Assembly: GCA_016718825.1 (NCBI GenBank)
Contig: JADKCL010000065.1
Location: forward strand, 62,001 to 126,000
Direction: 5' to 3'
DNA length: 64,000 nucleotides
DNA from: Bacteroidota bacterium
GTDB lineage: Bacteria > Bacteroidota > Bacteroidia > J057 > JADKCL01
The translations under genes were made by a program, and so were the position numbers. Below are positions 62,876 to 64,000 of the stretch, piece after piece. The notes beneath the pieces were generated by a model. The model was given only the letters and a program-made list of their open reading frames with translations. It did not search any database and had not been told where the DNA came from. The number at the start of each line of letters is the position of its first letter. Positions within the stretch are counted from its first letter, which is position 1.

Positions 62876-62938
62876 GGTTTGTTTGTTATGGTTAGTAAGG
62901 ATCGCTGGAACCCCCATATTTCGGCGATCCTGTTTTTT
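62876..62938 (+). ncRNA. Putative small RNA, copy 1
   Basis: A transcript of about 63 bases is predicted between the promoter at 62841-62870 and a terminator: stem GGATCGC/GCGATCC (62899-62905 with 62924-62930), extendable by two pairs, then TGTTTTTT. The 73 bases from 62875 to 62947 are identical to copy 2. A 20-codon ORF (from 62888, MVSKDRWNPH) runs through the hairpin; it may be incidental or a leader peptide. No Rfam family is recognised from memory. Confidence 0.6.
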
Positions 62939-63329
62939 ATACCTACCTGATCGGCTCTCGAATTGAGTTTCGATCTCCCCAAATCAGCTTCTAATTTTCC
63001 TCCTGATGCTTCCTTCAGCGTTGCTGGAATTGCAATGAGCTTCGCTGAACTTCGTTTAGCTTCGCTGATATACTCAGTATTGGCTATTTTCAAAGGACTT
63101 CGTGATGTGCTTCGCAGTTCTGATTTGCTGAATGCGCAGGTACATCCATCAACCTCTCCGTTGCATGGGGCTTTGCTGGGAGGATGCAATTTCGATCCCG
63201 ACACTAGCGCCTCGGGCCTTCCTTCGAATTGTCTCTCTGAACCGATAAAATTTTTTGTGGCCCAAAATGGCTCCTGGGGCACTTTTTGAAATTTTTTCTC
63301 AATTTCTTCAAAAATTTCTGGGCAAACAC

Positions 63330-63359
63330 TTGCATTTAGGAAAAACGGCTATATCTTTG
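63330..63359 (+). promoter_or_regulatory. Promoter of small RNA copy 2
   Basis: TTG (63330-63332), a 19-base spacer, TATCTTTG (63352-63359). The spacer sequence differs from that of copy 1, while both elements and the distance are kept. Confidence 0.65.
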
Positions 63360-63364
63360 CCTCA

Positions 63365-63427
63365 GGTTTGTTTGTTATGGTTAGTAAGGATCGCTGGAAC
63401 CCCCATATTTCGGCGATCCTGTTTTTT
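63365..63427 (+). ncRNA. Putative small RNA, copy 2
   Basis: Identical to copy 1 over 63364-63436, including the stem GGATCGC/GCGATCC (63388-63394 with 63413-63419) and T-tract (63422-63427). It lies 489 bases downstream in the same direction. In this copy the ORF from the shared ATG stays open to 51 codons, so the peptide end is not conserved while the hairpin is. This favours an RNA role. Confidence 0.6.
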
Positions 63428-63547
63428 ATACCTACCCAATCGATCCACTTCCCCGACCTTCTGAAAAAAAACGAAATAAATTTCAAGATCCTGCAACCTT
63501 GCTTTTACGGTCTGCGTAGAAAGAGCAGTTGATTGATTTAATGAATA

Positions 63548-63589
63548 GAAGCCACTGACGCCGCCCGGTGTTGGTGGCTTCGGTTTTTT
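63548..63589 (+). terminator. Terminator-like hairpin
   Basis: Stem GAAGCCAC/GTGGCTTC (63548-63555 with 63574-63581) with a GC-rich loop, then GGTTTTTT. It may end read-through transcripts from small RNA copy 2 or a further unseen RNA. Confidence 0.6.
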
Positions 63590-63681
63590 ATCGAAAATCC
63601 AATCAACGCTAGAGATTGTCGTAGTTGTCCAAATACCTTGTCTTCGACGGAACTGAGATAGGGGCCTTTTCGCATGCACTT

Positions 63682-63720
63682 AAAAAGAAACGAACCGAGT
63701 AGGCACCCCGGTTCGGTTTC
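63682..63720 (-). terminator. Terminator-like hairpin for minus-strand transcription
   Basis: On the minus strand GAAACCGAACCG (63720-63709) pairs with CGGTTCGTTTC (63697-63687), with one bulged base, and is followed by TTTTTAA. It would end a transcript entering from the right edge. Confidence 0.6.
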
Positions 63721-63903
63721 TCAACATTCTTGCTTCTGACCTGCTTGCCGCTTCCGGCGTATTTTTCTCTCAAACGAATTGAGCCTCTGGATTATTGTAT
63801 TGTGGCTACGAAACTTTCTGTTCGTGGTCGGAATGCGTTGGGATCCTGCGGCGGCGTTTCCTGTATTGCTGAATTCTGCGTTATTTTGCCACGTGATCCA
63901 AAA

Positions 63904-64000
63904 TTACAATGAATAGCGCTGGCCCGAATCGACGAGGAAATGCTCCATCCTCCAATAGCGGCCTGAAATGGGCCGAGCGGCTCCCGCGTACAAGCCGCGC
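63904..64000 (-). CDS. Possible C-terminus of a protein entering from the right edge
   Basis: On the minus strand one frame runs from the window edge for 31 codons to a TAA at 63906-63904 and reads like a natural C-terminus (SGRYWRMEHFLVDSGQRYSL). Other frames are also open, and too little is visible to name a family. The minus-strand terminator 184 bases beyond the stop is consistent with a gene here. Confidence 0.3.
   Translation of the reverse strand, partial: RGLYAGAARPISGRYWRMEHFLVDSGQRYSL

Larger units (their letters stand above)
62863..63436 (+). repeat. Direct repeat pair of about 85 bp spanning the small RNA units
   Basis: 62863-62947 and 63352-63436 differ at only two positions. 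Weaker similarity (shared AAAATTTCT and TTGCA words) extends about 45 bases upstream. The ~400 bases between them show short reiterated GCTTCGCTGA words (63040-63070) and overlapping open frames on both strands, but no recognisable gene. Confidence 0.8.

Noticed and set aside
62963..63289. 108-codon plus-strand and 160-codon minus-strand ORFs between the small RNA copies
   Set aside because: They cover each other, lack promoters and motifs, and are rich in Ser, Ala and Leu from short reiterated words.
63740..63790. Signal recognition particle RNA on the minus strand
   Set aside because: CCGGAAG and AAGCAG words are present but separated by CGGC, unlike the conserved domain IV, and the flanking pairing is absent.

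Overview
This 64 kb window comes from the chromosome of a member of the Bacteroidota, most likely from the Saprospiria/Chitinophagia side of the phylum. That placement is an inference from gene content. The signs are several proteins with type IX secretion (T9SS) C-terminal signals of type A and type B, a PorP/SprF-family protein, SprE/PorE-like OmpA-TPR-PD40 architecture, a TonB receptor with a carboxypeptidase-regulatory-like N-terminus, lipoproteins with Bacteroidota-style lipoboxes, few Shine-Dalgarno sites, and promoters of the form TTG-N19/20-TAnnTTTG. No rRNA, tRNA, CRISPR array or intact insertion sequence was seen.

Layout. 1-2 kb: the end of an exopolysaccharide O-acetylation module (MBOAT acyltransferase plus AlgX/AlgJ-like SGNH protein). 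2-10 kb: secreted T9SS cargo, a 3'-5' exonuclease, YceI and an OxyR-type regulator. A block of almost pure homopolymers (4.79-5.35 kb) interrupts this part and looks like bad sequence. 10-21 kb: SOUL protein, DUF58 protein, a beta-helix/dockerin/cohesin-like T9SS protein, a metallo-beta-lactamase-rhodanese fusion and a lone AAA ATPase. 20.7-21.35 kb: four consecutive very small genes, three coding for related single-span membrane peptides, closed by a strong terminator. 21-36 kb: an S15/CocE hydrolase, a T9SS type B locus (secreted protein, SprF-like protein, OmpA protein), and a 2050-residue surface protein with twelve HYR-like repeats. 36-46 kb: clpB, an FkbM methyltransferase, a YARHG protein, a TonB receptor, an AT-rich patch with a decayed nuclease-like gene, and dnaB. 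A cluster of DnaA boxes follows dnaB at 46.37-46.60 kb. 46-58 kb: lipoproteins, a frameshifted DUF5723-TSP3-OmpA protein, and a GH3-dxr-rseP run. 58-62.7 kb: 3-hydroxybutyryl-CoA dehydrogenase (frameshifted), a secreted protein of unknown function and acetyl-CoA acetyltransferase. The last 1.2 kb holds no convincing intact protein gene. It does hold two near-identical copies of a promoter-hairpin-terminator unit that look like a duplicated small RNA.

How the parts fit. Much of the window serves the cell surface: T9SS cargo, a type B secretion partner set, outer-membrane barrel/OmpA anchors, and polysaccharide acetylation. RseP supports envelope quality control, ClpB supports protein disaggregation, and DXR feeds isoprenoid synthesis. 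The dehydrogenase and thiolase act on neighbouring steps of C4 acyl-CoA metabolism. Three observations deserve most attention: the small membrane peptide operon, the duplicated small RNA unit, and the DnaA-box cluster beside dnaB. Two single-base frameshifts in otherwise well-conserved genes, together with the homopolymer block, suggest that this assembly contains sequencing errors, so apparent gene breakage should be read with caution.
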